This document shows positions 9,976-17,546 of a stretch of 64,000 nucleotides of DNA, in pieces. Positions within the stretch are counted from its first letter, which is position 1. Each line of letters starts with the position of its first letter. The translations under genes and the position numbers were made by a program. The DNA is from Hymenobacter psychrophilus (lineage in GTDB: Bacteria; Bacteroidota; Bacteroidia; Cytophagales; Hymenobacteraceae): the NCBI RefSeq assembly GCF_900107135.1, contig NZ_FNOV01000003.1:248001-312000 (forward strand), given 5' to 3'. The notes under the pieces are model-generated. The model had not been told where the DNA came from. It worked only from the letters and a program-made list of their open reading frames with translations, and did no database searches.

Positions 9976-10680
9976 CTACTCCAGCCCCCGCAGCCAGGCC
10001 GGTACCTCGGCCACCGACTGCATCTGGCGGAACGAAGCCCCGGCCTGCTCGGCTTCCGACACGCGCTCCAGCACCCAGGTGGTGTGGTAGGGCACGTAGG
10101 CCGCGTGGCCGCCCAGGCGGGCCACCGGCAGCACATCCGACTTCAGCGAGTTGCCCACCATCACGAACTCCTCGGGCCGCACGTTGTGGCGGTCGAGGAT
10201 GCGCTGGTAGGTGCCCTCGTTCTTCTCGCTCACGATTTCGACGTGGTCGAACAGGTCGCCGAGGCCGGAGCGGGCCAGCTTGCTTTCCTGGTCGAACAGG
10301 TCGCCTTTGGTGAGCAGCATCAGCGGCTGGCCGAGCGCTTTTACGGCGGCCAGCGTATCGGCCACGTCGGGCAGCAACTCGATGGGGAAGTCGAGCAGGC
10401 GCTTGCCGTGGTCGAGGATAAGCTGGATTTCCTGGCCCGTAATCTGCCCGTCGGTGAGCTGGAGCACGGTTTCAATCATCGAGAGCATGAAGGGCTTAGC
10501 CCCGTAGCCGAACAGCGGCAGGTTCTGGCGCTGCACGGCAAAAAACTGGTCGCTGAACTGCTGCGGGGTGCCGTAGTGGCCCAGCAGCTCGTAGAGGCGG
10601 GCCTCGGCGGCATCGAAATGGGGCTGGTTGGGCCAGAGCGTGTCGTCGGCGTCGAAGGCAATGAGGCGGGGAGCGGGCAT
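9976..10680 (-). CDS. HAD-superfamily hydrolase
   Basis: A 234-residue cytoplasmic phosphatase-like enzyme. Motif I is IAFDADDTLWPN (nucleophile Asp9, acid/base Asp11), motif II the Thr in LMLLTKGD, motif III the Lys region SEKNEG, and motif IV MVGNSLKSDVLPV. The helical cap between motifs I and II (about residues 20-85) makes it a C1-type HAD, like phosphoglycolate phosphatases and pyrimidine nucleotidases. The substrate cannot be told from sequence. The start MPAPRLIAFDADD places motif I near the N-terminus as usual. It diverges from the CAT-like gene at 10730. Confidence 0.9.
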   Translation of the reverse strand: MPAPRLIAFDADDTLWPNQPHFDAAEARLYELLGHYGTPQQFSDQFFAVQRQNLPLFGYGAKPFMLSMIETVLQLTDGQITGQEIQLILDHGKRLLDFPIELLPDVADTLAAVKALGQPLMLLTKGDLFDQESKLARSGLGDLFDHVEIVSEKNEGTYQRILDRHNVRPEEFVMVGNSLKSDVLPVARLGGHAAYVPYHTTWVLERVSEAEQAGASFRQMQSVAEVPAWLRGLE

Positions 10681-10714
10681 GGGCGAAGTGTAGCGGCAAA
10701 GAAAGGCGCGAAGT

Positions 10715-10722
10715 TACCTTTG
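10715..10722 (+). promoter_or_regulatory. -7 element (TACCTTTG) for the CAT-like gene
   Basis: TACCTTTG matches TAnnTTTG perfectly and ends only 7 bases before the ATG at 10730. Initiation a few bases downstream of the element would give an mRNA with almost no leader. No clear -33 TTG is present. Confidence 0.6.
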
Positions 10723-10729
10723 CGCCCGT

Positions 10730-11365
10730 ATGAAACACCGTATCGAGCAGGCTGGTTGGAACCGGCAGGAGCATTTTGCCTTCTTTTCGCAGTTCGACGA
10801 GCCGTTCTTCGGCCTCGTGGCCGACGTGGACGCTACCCGGGCCTACGCCCGGGCCCGCGAGCTGGGCGTGTCGTTCTTCCAGCTCTACCTGCACGCCACG
10901 GTAGCAGCCGTGCAAACGGTGGAAAACCTGCGCTACCGCATCAACCCCGACGGCCAGGTCGACTGCTACGACCAGATCAACGTGTCGGCCATCCTCTCGC
11001 GGCCCGACCACACCTTCGCCTTCAGCTTCATCCCTTTCCGCTCCGATTTACACGAATTCGGCCAGGGCCTAGCCACCGAAGCCGAGGCCGTGCGCCAGAG
11101 CAGCGGCCTGCGCCTGAGCCCCGCAACTGGCCGGCCCGATGTGATTCACTTCTCGGCTATGCCCTGGCTTTCGTTCACCGGCCTCACCCACGCCCGCAGC
11201 TTCGCCAGTCCCGCCGACAGCATCCCCAAAATATCAGTCGGCCGCCTGCGCCCCGAGGGTAGCCGGCAGCTGCTGCCCGTGTCCGTCAACGTCCACCACG
11301 GCCTAGCCGACGGCTACCACGTGGGCCTGCTGCTGGCGGAGCTGCAGCGGCGGCTGGATGGGTAG
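10730..11365 (+). CDS. Chloramphenicol acetyltransferase-like protein
   Basis: A 211-residue member of the type-A chloramphenicol acetyltransferase fold, which transfers acetyl groups from acetyl-CoA to a hydroxyl. The catalytic His lies in PVSVNVHHGLADGYHVGLLL, corresponding to the HHxxxDG motif of the family; FFQLYLHATVAAVQTVENLRYRI and FSAMPWLSFTGL are also typical. Length is normal. Chromosomal copies in Bacteroidota are often not drug-resistance genes, so resistance is not claimed; the acceptor is unknown. The ATG at 10730 follows a -7 element directly. Confidence 0.88.
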   Translation: MKHRIEQAGWNRQEHFAFFSQFDEPFFGLVADVDATRAYARARELGVSFFQLYLHATVAAVQTVENLRYRINPDGQVDCYDQINVSAILSRPDHTFAFSFIPFRSDLHEFGQGLATEAEAVRQSSGLRLSPATGRPDVIHFSAMPWLSFTGLTHARSFASPADSIPKISVGRLRPEGSRQLLPVSVNVHHGLADGYHVGLLLAELQRRLDG

Positions 11366-11378
11366 CACTGGGTTTCTA

Positions 11379-12095
11379 TCAGGAAATCCAGGTCTGGATG
11401 GCCTGCTTGATCCGCCACCGCCCAGCCACCTGTTCTACTAGTAGCACCTCGCCAAAGCCGCAGCGGGGCCCGCAATGCCAGCTAAAACTTAAAATAGCCT
11501 GCTCTTGATCGTCGCTAAAAACCACGCGCGAAAGGGTAAGAGTCCCCACTCCCTGAGCCTGCCGCTGCTGTTCAGTATCAGCTGGCTGCAAGCGGGCAGT
11601 GCAAAGCTGAAACTCCGATGGTCGCATCCGCGACTGGACTCGATTTAGACTGTCCAATGCCGCCTGGGACCGGTTGGTTGCCAGCCTGTTTATTAGCGCG
11701 ACTATGGCTGACTGCGGAGACAACGCGGTGAACTGGTCGGGCAATTCAGCCAGATCCAGAGAATTATTTGCCGGTGAAGTGTTCAGATAGAGCGTTTGAA
11801 AGTGCGAAGTGTCCCCAAAAAGCTTATTTTGAAAATGTGCACTTTGCCACTCATGCCACTCTGCATCAGCAACATTTGCCACCAGATGGTCAACTTCCAG
11901 GTAGTGCTTCTGAAATACTTTCTGGTCTTTCTCCGGGAGATAGACATTATAGAAACGCTGCTCAATCAACTCCGTTACGATATCATTGTACAGCCGTTTG
12001 GTGGGGTCAGTGTGCAGATTGGGGCATAGCCGAAATGTAGCGGCCGGCGTACAGCCTGCACAGATGAAAAGTAACAGATACAGGACGAGGCGCAT
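11379..12095 (-). CDS. Lipoprotein of unknown function
   Basis: A 238-residue predicted lipoprotein. Reading from the ATG at 12095 gives MRLVLYLLLFICAGCTPAAT with a lipobox Cys at position 15; an upstream Met nine codons earlier would bury the signal peptide. The mature protein has CPNLHTDPTKRLYNDIVTEL, a middle rich in polar residues and a C-terminus SFSWHCGPRCGFGEVLLVEQ ending WRIKQAIQTWIS, a form seen in small secreted proteins that end in an NTF2/DUF-like sheet. Codon use is more AT-rich than neighbouring genes, and it borders the integrated element, so it may be accessory. No function recognised. Confidence 0.7.
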   Translation of the reverse strand: MRLVLYLLLFICAGCTPAATFRLCPNLHTDPTKRLYNDIVTELIEQRFYNVYLPEKDQKVFQKHYLEVDHLVANVADAEWHEWQSAHFQNKLFGDTSHFQTLYLNTSPANNSLDLAELPDQFTALSPQSAIVALINRLATNRSQAALDSLNRVQSRMRPSEFQLCTARLQPADTEQQRQAQGVGTLTLSRVVFSDDQEQAILSFSWHCGPRCGFGEVLLVEQVAGRWRIKQAIQTWIS

Positions 12096-12162
12096 GGATA
12101 AAATATATCGTCCACTCATCAATTAAAGCAGCTGCCATAGTACACAACCAACGCTATGGTTT

Positions 12163-12220
12163 GCAGAAACCACCGTGTAAACCAAATCAGCCACCCAGAC
12201 TTGCATCTAAGTGGCTGATT
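12163..12220. repeat. Diverged copy of the element's right-end flank, lying outside its left end
   Basis: Bases 12175-12183 read GTGTAAACC, preceded at 12163-12171 by a decayed copy (GCAGAAACC) at the same three-base spacing seen at 24258-24278. At 12184-12220 follows a hairpin nearly identical to the tRNA terminator at 24285-24322 (three differences). So this flank repeats, in the same order, what lies between the element's interior and the intact tRNA on the far side. Confidence 0.7.
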
Positions 12221-12228
12221 ATGAATGA

Positions 12229-12272
12229 GCGAGAAACGAGGCTCGAACTCGCGACCCTCAGCTTGGGAAGCT
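12229..12272 (-). other. Displaced 3' part of tRNA-Gly; left attachment repeat
   Basis: These 44 bases match 24330-24373 at 43 positions (one T-loop change, at 12242). They hold the anticodon arm, variable loop, T arm and acceptor 3' strand of tRNA-Gly(CCC) but no D arm or acceptor 5' strand, so this copy cannot be a functional tRNA. Identity ends at the 5' side of the anticodon stem, where crossover is expected for tRNA-targeting recombinases. Confidence 0.88.
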
Positions 12273-12358
12273 ATGGGTACAGTACTTTCATCTACTGGTG
12301 GAATTCTTTAAGAGCACTGTTAATGAGGCAATAAGGCAGGTTGTTCTGTTGCTGTCTA

Positions 12359-12424
12359 TTGTTCATATCCCGTTTTCTACTACGTTTGTGTAAACCACCG
12401 TGTAAACCAGCCGGCGGTTTACAC
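12359..12424 (+). promoter_or_regulatory. Integrase promoter overlapping GTGTAAACC repeats
   Basis: TTG at 12359-12361, a 19-base spacer and TACGTTTG at 12381-12388 form a near-ideal Bacteroidota promoter. Overlapping and following it are GTGTAAACC at 12388-12396 and 12400-12408, and the inverted copy GGTTTACAC at 12416-12424, just before the integrase ATG. The same repeat pair occurs near the right end (24258-24278). These are best read as arm-type binding sites for the integrase or sites for its excisionase, placed so that binding would also shut off the promoter. Confidence 0.7.
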
Positions 12425-12429
12425 AACCT

Positions 12430-13809
12430 ATGGCACGTACCACCACCGACCACAAAGAAGGCAGGGCCACCGTCCGGACCGTGTATTTTACCAGCAAGGT
12501 ATTAGCTGATGGTTCACACCCTTTTCTTATCTGCATTACCAAAGACCGAAAGCGAAAGTATCTGGCGACAGGGGAGAAATTGCATCCCCGCTACTGGAAT
12601 GCCGAGAAGGGCGGCGACTACCGCAAATCAATTCGCCGCAGTTACCCTGATCCCCAACGCAACGACCTAATAAACTCGTTGGCGGGGTGGGAGGCCAAGT
12701 ATGATACTGCGGCTGGTACGTTTGTATCCAACGATGAGCAACATACTTCAGCCGATGTGGCCCGCAAAGCCGCCGAGGAACGCAAGGCAGCCCGCCGGGT
12801 AAAGGTGCTGGCCTACGTGGAGGAAATAGCGGCCGGGATGGTGAAGCGGGGCCAGATTGGCAACGCAGGTGTTTACCGCGACTTGGGCAACCAGTTGGCA
12901 AAGTTTATCGGAGCCGAGGCCGGAGCCCCCGAGCCCCCGCTGGGCCGTGGCCGGGAGCAGGAGCGGGCCGAGTGGGTACGGGCGCACGATGTTCCCTTTG
13001 ACCGGGTAAACGTGGCTTTCTGCAATGAGTGGGAGGCCACACTACGCGCCACCGGAGCAGAGGAAATTACTCTGTCCTTACGGTTCCGCACCCTACGGGC
13101 CGTGCTGAACAAGGCTATTGGCGAAGGAGTAGCCAAGCGGGAGAAGTACCCCTTTGCCAGCAATGCCGAGGAACGCCACAAGTTTCAGGTCGGCAAGTTC
13201 GACACCACCACCAGCAAGAGGGCTATCAGCCGGGCCGAGTTGGAACGCCTGAAAGCCTTGGCCCCGGCCACCGAGCGGCAACAGTTGGCGAAGGAGGTGT
13301 TTCTATTCAGCTACTACGCAGGTGGTATCAACTTCGTGGATTTAGCCCAGCTCCGCTGGCGCGACCTATCCCAGACGGAAGGCGCGGGCCTACGCTTACA
13401 CTACACGCGCCAAAAGACCGGCGGCAAGTTCTCTTTGCGGCTGCTGGCCCCAGCCGAGGCAATTATAGAGCGGTACCGCCCCTTTACATACGCCGGGCCG
13501 GATGCGTATATCTTCCCCATCCTGAATGCCGAGAAGCACCGCACGGCCTTGCAGGTGAAGAACCGGAGCCACAAGGTGTTAGGGCAGGTTAATCAGGACT
13601 TAAAAGCACTAGCCACCGCCGCTACAATTGAGACGCCGCTGACTACGTATGTAGCCCGGCATACTATGGCGACCATCCTAAAGCGGGCCGGGGTTTCTAC
13701 GGCCATAATCAGCGAAACAATGGGCCATTCCAGCGAGTCAGTTACAGCCGTATACCTTGACTCCTTCGCGTCCGACGTGGTAGATTCTGCCTTTGAAAAC
13801 TTGCTGTAA
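12430..13809 (+). CDS. int: Tyrosine recombinase (element integrase)
   Basis: A 459-residue site-specific recombinase that would integrate and excise the surrounding element at tRNA-Gly. An N-terminal arm-binding region (RTVYFTSKVLADGSHPFLIC, residues 17-36) is followed by a SAM-like core-binding domain (about 115-245). In the catalytic domain, Lys appears in YTRQKTGGKFSL, Arg in VARHTMATIL, His in MGHSSESV and the nucleophile Tyr in TAVYLDSF. The position of the first catalytic Arg reads YYAGGINFVDLAQLRW, without Arg. Loss of this Arg is known in the CTnDOT integrase lineage of Bacteroidota, so activity is still plausible. The gene lies 158 bases inside the left repeat. Confidence 0.93.
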   Translation: MARTTTDHKEGRATVRTVYFTSKVLADGSHPFLICITKDRKRKYLATGEKLHPRYWNAEKGGDYRKSIRRSYPDPQRNDLINSLAGWEAKYDTAAGTFVSNDEQHTSADVARKAAEERKAARRVKVLAYVEEIAAGMVKRGQIGNAGVYRDLGNQLAKFIGAEAGAPEPPLGRGREQERAEWVRAHDVPFDRVNVAFCNEWEATLRATGAEEITLSLRFRTLRAVLNKAIGEGVAKREKYPFASNAEERHKFQVGKFDTTTSKRAISRAELERLKALAPATERQQLAKEVFLFSYYAGGINFVDLAQLRWRDLSQTEGAGLRLHYTRQKTGGKFSLRLLAPAEAIIERYRPFTYAGPDAYIFPILNAEKHRTALQVKNRSHKVLGQVNQDLKALATAATIETPLTTYVARHTMATILKRAGVSTAIISETMGHSSESVTAVYLDSFASDVVDSAFENLL

Positions 13810-13973
13810 AGAATTACAGATCCTAAGTAAAGATTGGATGGTAAAAGGAGTAATAACAAAAATAAATCTCCTAAGTATTTAACAGTTATATATTAACAGT
13901 CAACTGATTGAGAACTTTGACCCGTCACTAACAAAAACAGGCAACGAAGCCTGCTGTAAAACGGTGGCGAGTG

Positions 13974-14273
13974 ATGCAAAACCCCTTTGCTACCCTTGAA
14001 GATTGGTTGCGCCGGATTGAGGCCAACCAGAACGAGTTGCTGCAACGCCTCAACGCCCCGGCTGCTGCTGGCCCCGAAGTAGGCGGTATTGAGCTGGCTT
14101 GCGAAGTGCTACGTCTGAGCAAGCCCCGCATCTACACGCTTGTATCGGAGCGGGCTATTCCGCACATGAAGCGCGGGGGGCGGCTGACGTTTTCCCGCGC
14201 CGAGTTGCTGAGCTATCTGCAAGCCGGAAGTCGGAAAGGTGCCACCACTAACGGACTGACCAATGGCAGATAA
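13974..14273 (+). CDS. Excisionase-like helix-turn-helix protein
   Basis: A 99-residue DNA-binding protein with an N-terminal helix typical of Bacteroidota element proteins (FATLEDWLRRIEANQNELLQ) and a MerR/HTH_17-type domain: ELACEVLRLSKPRIYTLVSE then IPHMKRGGRLTFSRAELLSYL. Such proteins act as excisionases or regulators next to integrases and in front of RepA-like ATPase genes. A GTG codon precedes the ATG at 13974; the ATG is taken. Its end overlaps the next gene by 11 bases, so the two are likely translated together. The 160 bases before it are AT-rich with short direct repeats (TTAACAGT twice near 13880-13900). Confidence 0.85.
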   Translation: MQNPFATLEDWLRRIEANQNELLQRLNAPAAAGPEVGGIELACEVLRLSKPRIYTLVSERAIPHMKRGGRLTFSRAELLSYLQAGSRKGATTNGLTNGR

Positions 14274-15495
14274 GCGGAAGCCGGTGGCTAGCCCTGCCCT
14301 ACTCGGCATATTGGAGCAGGCGATACGCCCCGAAGACATTGACCCGCACGCGGAGTATGTGGGCAAGCGTACACCCAAGAAGAAAGCAACTAGCCATCTA
14401 GCGGGGCTGCTAACCGGAGAAAAGCGTATTACTGAACTCTCAAAGCTACCCATAGTAGGTGTGCTGCCCTTCATCCGGCAATTCGAGGAGCCTATTTTCT
14501 TCTCGCGTACGCTGAACCTGATTCAAGGCCAGACCGGAGCCCACAAGAGCCGCATGGGTGAGCTGATAAGCGCCGTACTCATTGCCCAGAGCACACCCCA
14601 GTGCGACACGCTAGGCTTCCACCGTTCCAGCGAACTGCCCCAGGATTATACATTGGTGTACGTCGATACCGAGCGTAATCTAGCCAGCGAGTTCCCGGCG
14701 GCTGTGCAGCGGATTAAAGAGTGGGCTGGGTTTGCCAGAACAGATAGTGTGCCGCACTTCCGCTGCATCTCATTACAGGGAATAGGCCGCGCAGAACGGT
14801 TTGGAGCCCTGACTGAGTTTCTGGAATATGCCCGCCTCACTATTGAAAGGCATATCGTGGTAGTGATTGACGTGCTCTCTGACTGCGTTAACGACTTCAA
14901 CGACCCCAAAGACAGCTTGCTTCTGTCCGACATGCTTAACCAATCTATCAACACGTTCGACGTGACCTTCATTGGTATCATTCACGAAAACCCCGGCACC
15001 ACCAAAGCGCGTGGCCACCTAGGCACTGAGATAAGCAACAAGTCTAGTACTGTTATGCAGGTGGGCTACATCAAGCAGGCCGGCGGAGATGCAACAGGGA
15101 TAATTGAGCTACGGTACATCAAGCGCCGCCACGGCCGCCGGGGCCTCGTTGCCCATGCCCGATTTGATGAGGTGAGCAAACAGCTTGTAAAAGCCACCCC
15201 TGAATCTGTGAAGGAAGCCCGCGCCCAACGTCAGCGGGTTGCTACCGCCGACACGATACCCCCCGCGCTGGTAAAGGCACTAGCCAACGGCCCGCTAGAG
15301 CAAGGCAAGTTGGTAACCGCCTTGCGCGTCGAGCTGAAAGCCGGAGAAAAGGTTGTGCGCGACCGCCTGAAAGAAATGAAAGGCGTAACCTTCGAGGGCA
15401 CAGACGGTCAGCCCATGTGCCTGTCAGCTATCAAGGAAGGACGCACAACCAAATACCACCTGCTGCCCGCGCCTGTTGAGTGCCCTGCTGGATAG
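14263..15495 (+). CDS. RecA-fold ATPase, RepA/helicase-like
   Basis: A 410-residue protein with a RecA-type P-loop ATPase core. Walker A reads NLIQGQTGAHKSRMGELISA (near residue 87), a family variant with GAHKS, and Walker B reads HIVVVIDVLSDCVNDFND (near residue 200). A sensor-like strand FDVTFIGIIHENPG and EIRYIKRRHGRR-like basic stretch (LRYIKRRHGRRGLV) follow. The last 90 residues resemble a winged helix (ALANGPLEQGKLVTALRVEL). Comparable proteins sit after an HTH gene in Bacteroidota mobilizable elements and satellites and are thought to act in replication of the excised form. No primase (toprim) gene follows here, unlike NBU-type elements. Confidence 0.82.
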   Translation: MADKRKPVASPALLGILEQAIRPEDIDPHAEYVGKRTPKKKATSHLAGLLTGEKRITELSKLPIVGVLPFIRQFEEPIFFSRTLNLIQGQTGAHKSRMGELISAVLIAQSTPQCDTLGFHRSSELPQDYTLVYVDTERNLASEFPAAVQRIKEWAGFARTDSVPHFRCISLQGIGRAERFGALTEFLEYARLTIERHIVVVIDVLSDCVNDFNDPKDSLLLSDMLNQSINTFDVTFIGIIHENPGTTKARGHLGTEISNKSSTVMQVGYIKQAGGDATGIIELRYIKRRHGRRGLVAHARFDEVSKQLVKATPESVKEARAQRQRVATADTIPPALVKALANGPLEQGKLVTALRVELKAGEKVVRDRLKEMKGVTFEGTDGQPMCLSAIKEGRTTKYHLLPAPVECPAG

Positions 15496-15884
15496 TGGTA
15501 TTGTGGCAACTCCCTATAGGTGCTTTGCCAACGACCACAATACACAGCTAGCAGCCTGAATAGTGGTAACTGGTAGACAGACTATATGCTTTTACCACAG
15601 TGCCACTATTCCCAACACCCATACGACGCGGCAGTCAGCTAACGGTGCCCTCGCCGGGCGGGCCTCGGTGTGCTCGCTCCTTCGTCGCTGTGCTACCGAG
15701 TAGATAAAACTCTTTTTTTAGGTCGTCGAAGCGGACCGAAGGGAGCATTCGACAAAGGCTCAGCGCCTAGCGTCAAGGTTTGCTGACGCTGTTTAGCCCG
15801 CGCCACTAGCGCCGCCCTCCCCAACCCCTTTTACTCACCTGCTGGTGCTCCCAAAACGGGCACCCTGGCCCAACCTTGCCCAAA
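15496..15884. other. Non-coding 389-bp region with nested inverted repeats; candidate origin
   Basis: No gene is apparent. TTGTGG at 15501-15506 pairs with CCACAA at 15535-15540, with TGGCAA/TTGCCA inside. ATAGTGGTA occurs at 15492-15500 and again near 15560, and is mirrored by GCCACTATT near 15602-15610. Another weak palindrome (CTCGGT/ACCGAG) lies near 15665-15702, followed by a T7 run and GTCGAA/TTCGAC. The first repeats directly follow the RepA-like gene, a usual place for an origin of replication or transfer. No known oriT core was recognised. Confidence 0.45.
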
Positions 15885-16526
15885 ATGTTCATACTACCTA
15901 ACGTCCCCACCACCTACCACGACGGTATCACCTTCTACCAGATAGCCGAGGCCACCCCGTACTATGTCAGCCCTTGCGGAGCCGTTTATTCTTCGCTCAA
16001 AGACCGCTGCCTTACCCTTGCCGACAATGGTATTGGGTATCTGCAAGTGTTCCTAAAGCTGAATAATGGCTCCAAAAAGTGGCGAAAGATTCACCGTCTA
16101 GTCGCTGGCCGTTTCATTCCCAACCCCGAAAACAAGCCCGATGTGAACCACCGGGACGGGAATAAGGAAAGTAACGGTGTGAATAACCTAGAATGGGTAA
16201 CCAAGAGCGAGAACACCCGCCACGCCTACGCCACCGGCCTAATGAAAGCTAAGCGCGGCCCTGAGCACCATCTTTACGGCAAGTCAGCCAGCGCGGAAAC
16301 CAAAGCCAAGATGTCAGCTCAGAAGATGGGCGAGAATCATCCGAAGTTCAAAGGCTGGTACGTAACGCCGGCTGGCACTTTTGCCTCTGCACCAGCCGCC
16401 GCCCAAGTAATGGGCACTCATGCGAAGCAGATTATCCGCTGGTGCAAGAGCGGCAAGAAGCGGGCCGAGGGCTACGACTTCATTCCGGCCACCTCAGAAG
16501 GTCAGGCCCTGGCAATAGCGGCCTAA
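15885..16526 (+). CDS. HNH endonuclease (homing type)
   Basis: A 213-residue protein with an HNH_3-type nuclease core: KIHRLVAGRFIPNPENKPDV then NHRDGNKESNGVNNLEWVTK and SENTRHAYATGL (residues about 68-120). After this come NUMOD3-like Gly/Lys repeats (GPEHHLYGKSASAETKAKMS and GENHPKFKGW) and a C-terminal DNA-binding module (SAPAAAQVMGTHAKQIIRWC), the layout of phage homing endonucleases. Reading begins at the ATG at 15885; a TTG nine bases upstream is possible. It is a free-standing gene that does not interrupt another, and in such elements it may also act in packaging or DNA competition. The family is clear; its role here is not. Confidence 0.9.
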   Translation: MFILPNVPTTYHDGITFYQIAEATPYYVSPCGAVYSSLKDRCLTLADNGIGYLQVFLKLNNGSKKWRKIHRLVAGRFIPNPENKPDVNHRDGNKESNGVNNLEWVTKSENTRHAYATGLMKAKRGPEHHLYGKSASAETKAKMSAQKMGENHPKFKGWYVTPAGTFASAPAAAQVMGTHAKQIIRWCKSGKKRAEGYDFIPATSEGQALAIAA

Positions 16527-16530
16527 CAGT

Positions 16531-16752
16531 ATGCAGCCCGCTAACCTGTTGCCTTGCCCGTTCTGTGGTGGCCCGGCCGCCGTGGAAACCAACCAGCACC
16601 CGTCGTCCTTCCTGAAAGTACCCGCCGAGTATTTCATCAACTGCTCGAACGACGGAAACGCCTGCCCGGTAAGCCTTGCTTTCGTCGGCCCTTGCCCTAC
16701 ACTGCCCGAAGCCACCCGCCGCTGGAATACCCGCGCCAAGCTGCCCCCGTAG
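16531..16752 (+). CDS. Lar-like zinc-ribbon protein
   Basis: A 73-residue protein starting four bases after the HNH stop. It reads LLPCPFCGGPAAVETNQHPS near the N-terminus, a second Cys pair in NCSNDGNACPV, and ends with EATRRWNTRA. This CPFCGG... RWNTR pattern is that of the Lar restriction-alleviation family found on phages and islands. Lar of Rac prophage modulates type I restriction; whether this protein does is unknown. The close spacing suggests an operon with the HNH gene. Confidence 0.85.
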   Translation: MQPANLLPCPFCGGPAAVETNQHPSSFLKVPAEYFINCSNDGNACPVSLAFVGPCPTLPEATRRWNTRAKLPP

Positions 16753-16874
16753 GTGGGCGCGAAATTGTGCTGGCGAAAATCCAGGACCAAGCTACACAGA
16801 TACAATTGGCATTTACGCCCCTTTCAACCTCTCACCCAGCGCCGCCTAGTGCCGCACCTAATTGCCTTAACCGC

Positions 16875-17234
16875 GTGAAAATCAAAGAGCCTAAACTACT
16901 GGCAGCCTCACTACTCGCCGCCGACCACCTGCGGGCACAAGCTGCCAAGAATGACCTTTCGGTGGGTCAACTCCGGGCATTATTGGGCATTCAGGTAATG
17001 CTTTTGGGCTCTTATCAGCCTGCCATTACCCTAGCAGACCTACGGGAAGCGGCCATTCTCTCCAAAACCAGACTACGGGACGCGGTTAGCGGGTTAGTAG
17101 CTGCTGGGTTGGTAGCACGGCGCAGGGGCCGAAAGGGCCGGCACGAAGTGGCCTTGACCATTGCCGGCCGCATCACAGCCGAGCTGGCCGCCGCCCAACT
17201 TGCCCGCGCCGCTCGCAAGTTTCTTGCTCGATAG
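16875..17234 (+). CDS. Winged-helix (MarR-like) protein
   Basis: About 119 residues if read from the GTG at 16875; the frame remains open upstream to 16554, overlapping the Lar-like gene, so the start is uncertain. The sequence has KNDLSVGQLRALLGIQVMLL, then a winged helix ITLADLREAAILSKTRLRDA, VSGLVAAGLVARRRGRKGRH and EVALTIAGRITAELAAAQLA. The arrangement (recognition helix followed by a basic wing and long C-terminal helix) is MarR-like. It could regulate element genes or take part in replication initiation. A hairpin ends the transcript right after it. Confidence 0.65.
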   Translation: MKIKEPKLLAASLLAADHLRAQAAKNDLSVGQLRALLGIQVMLLGSYQPAITLADLREAAILSKTRLRDAVSGLVAAGLVARRRGRKGRHEVALTIAGRITAELAAAQLARAARKFLAR

Positions 17235-17244
17235 CGGCCGGGCT

Positions 17245-17266
17245 AACTCCCCACAAATGGGGAGTT
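17245..17266 (+). terminator. Hairpin after the left gene cluster of the element
   Basis: AACTCCCCA at 17245-17253 pairs perfectly with TGGGGAGTT at 17258-17266 around a 4-base loop, 11 bases after the winged-helix stop. No U-run follows. The rest of the 312-base gap to 17547 has no gene; its last 110 bases are AT-rich and probably hold the promoter of the next cluster. Confidence 0.55.
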
Positions 17267-17546
17267 ACCTACACGGGGGCACCTCCTGACTAGGAACGGC
17301 CCCCTCGACTTCTCCACCCAAAACGCATTTCCGCGACCGGGTACCCCTGAAAAGTCGCCCCCCGGCCCCGACAAGATGTTACTCTCATTTACCTGCCTGA
17401 GCACTAGCTGACGGGGAAGCAACATACAAAGCTGCGTAATTTAATTACATACAATTGATTATCAGTTATTTATATCAATAAATACTTGTAAAACAAGCTT
17501 CGACTCTCGACCTTTAGCCCACTGTTCGCCCTCTCATCCCACTGTA

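Noticed and set aside
10730..11365. Chloramphenicol resistance gene
   Set aside because: The fold is right, but chromosomal CAT-like proteins of this group often lack that activity, and no resistance context is present.
12229..12301. A second tRNA-Gly gene
   Set aside because: Only the 3' 44 bases match; no D arm or acceptor 5' strand follows, so it is an attachment-site remnant.
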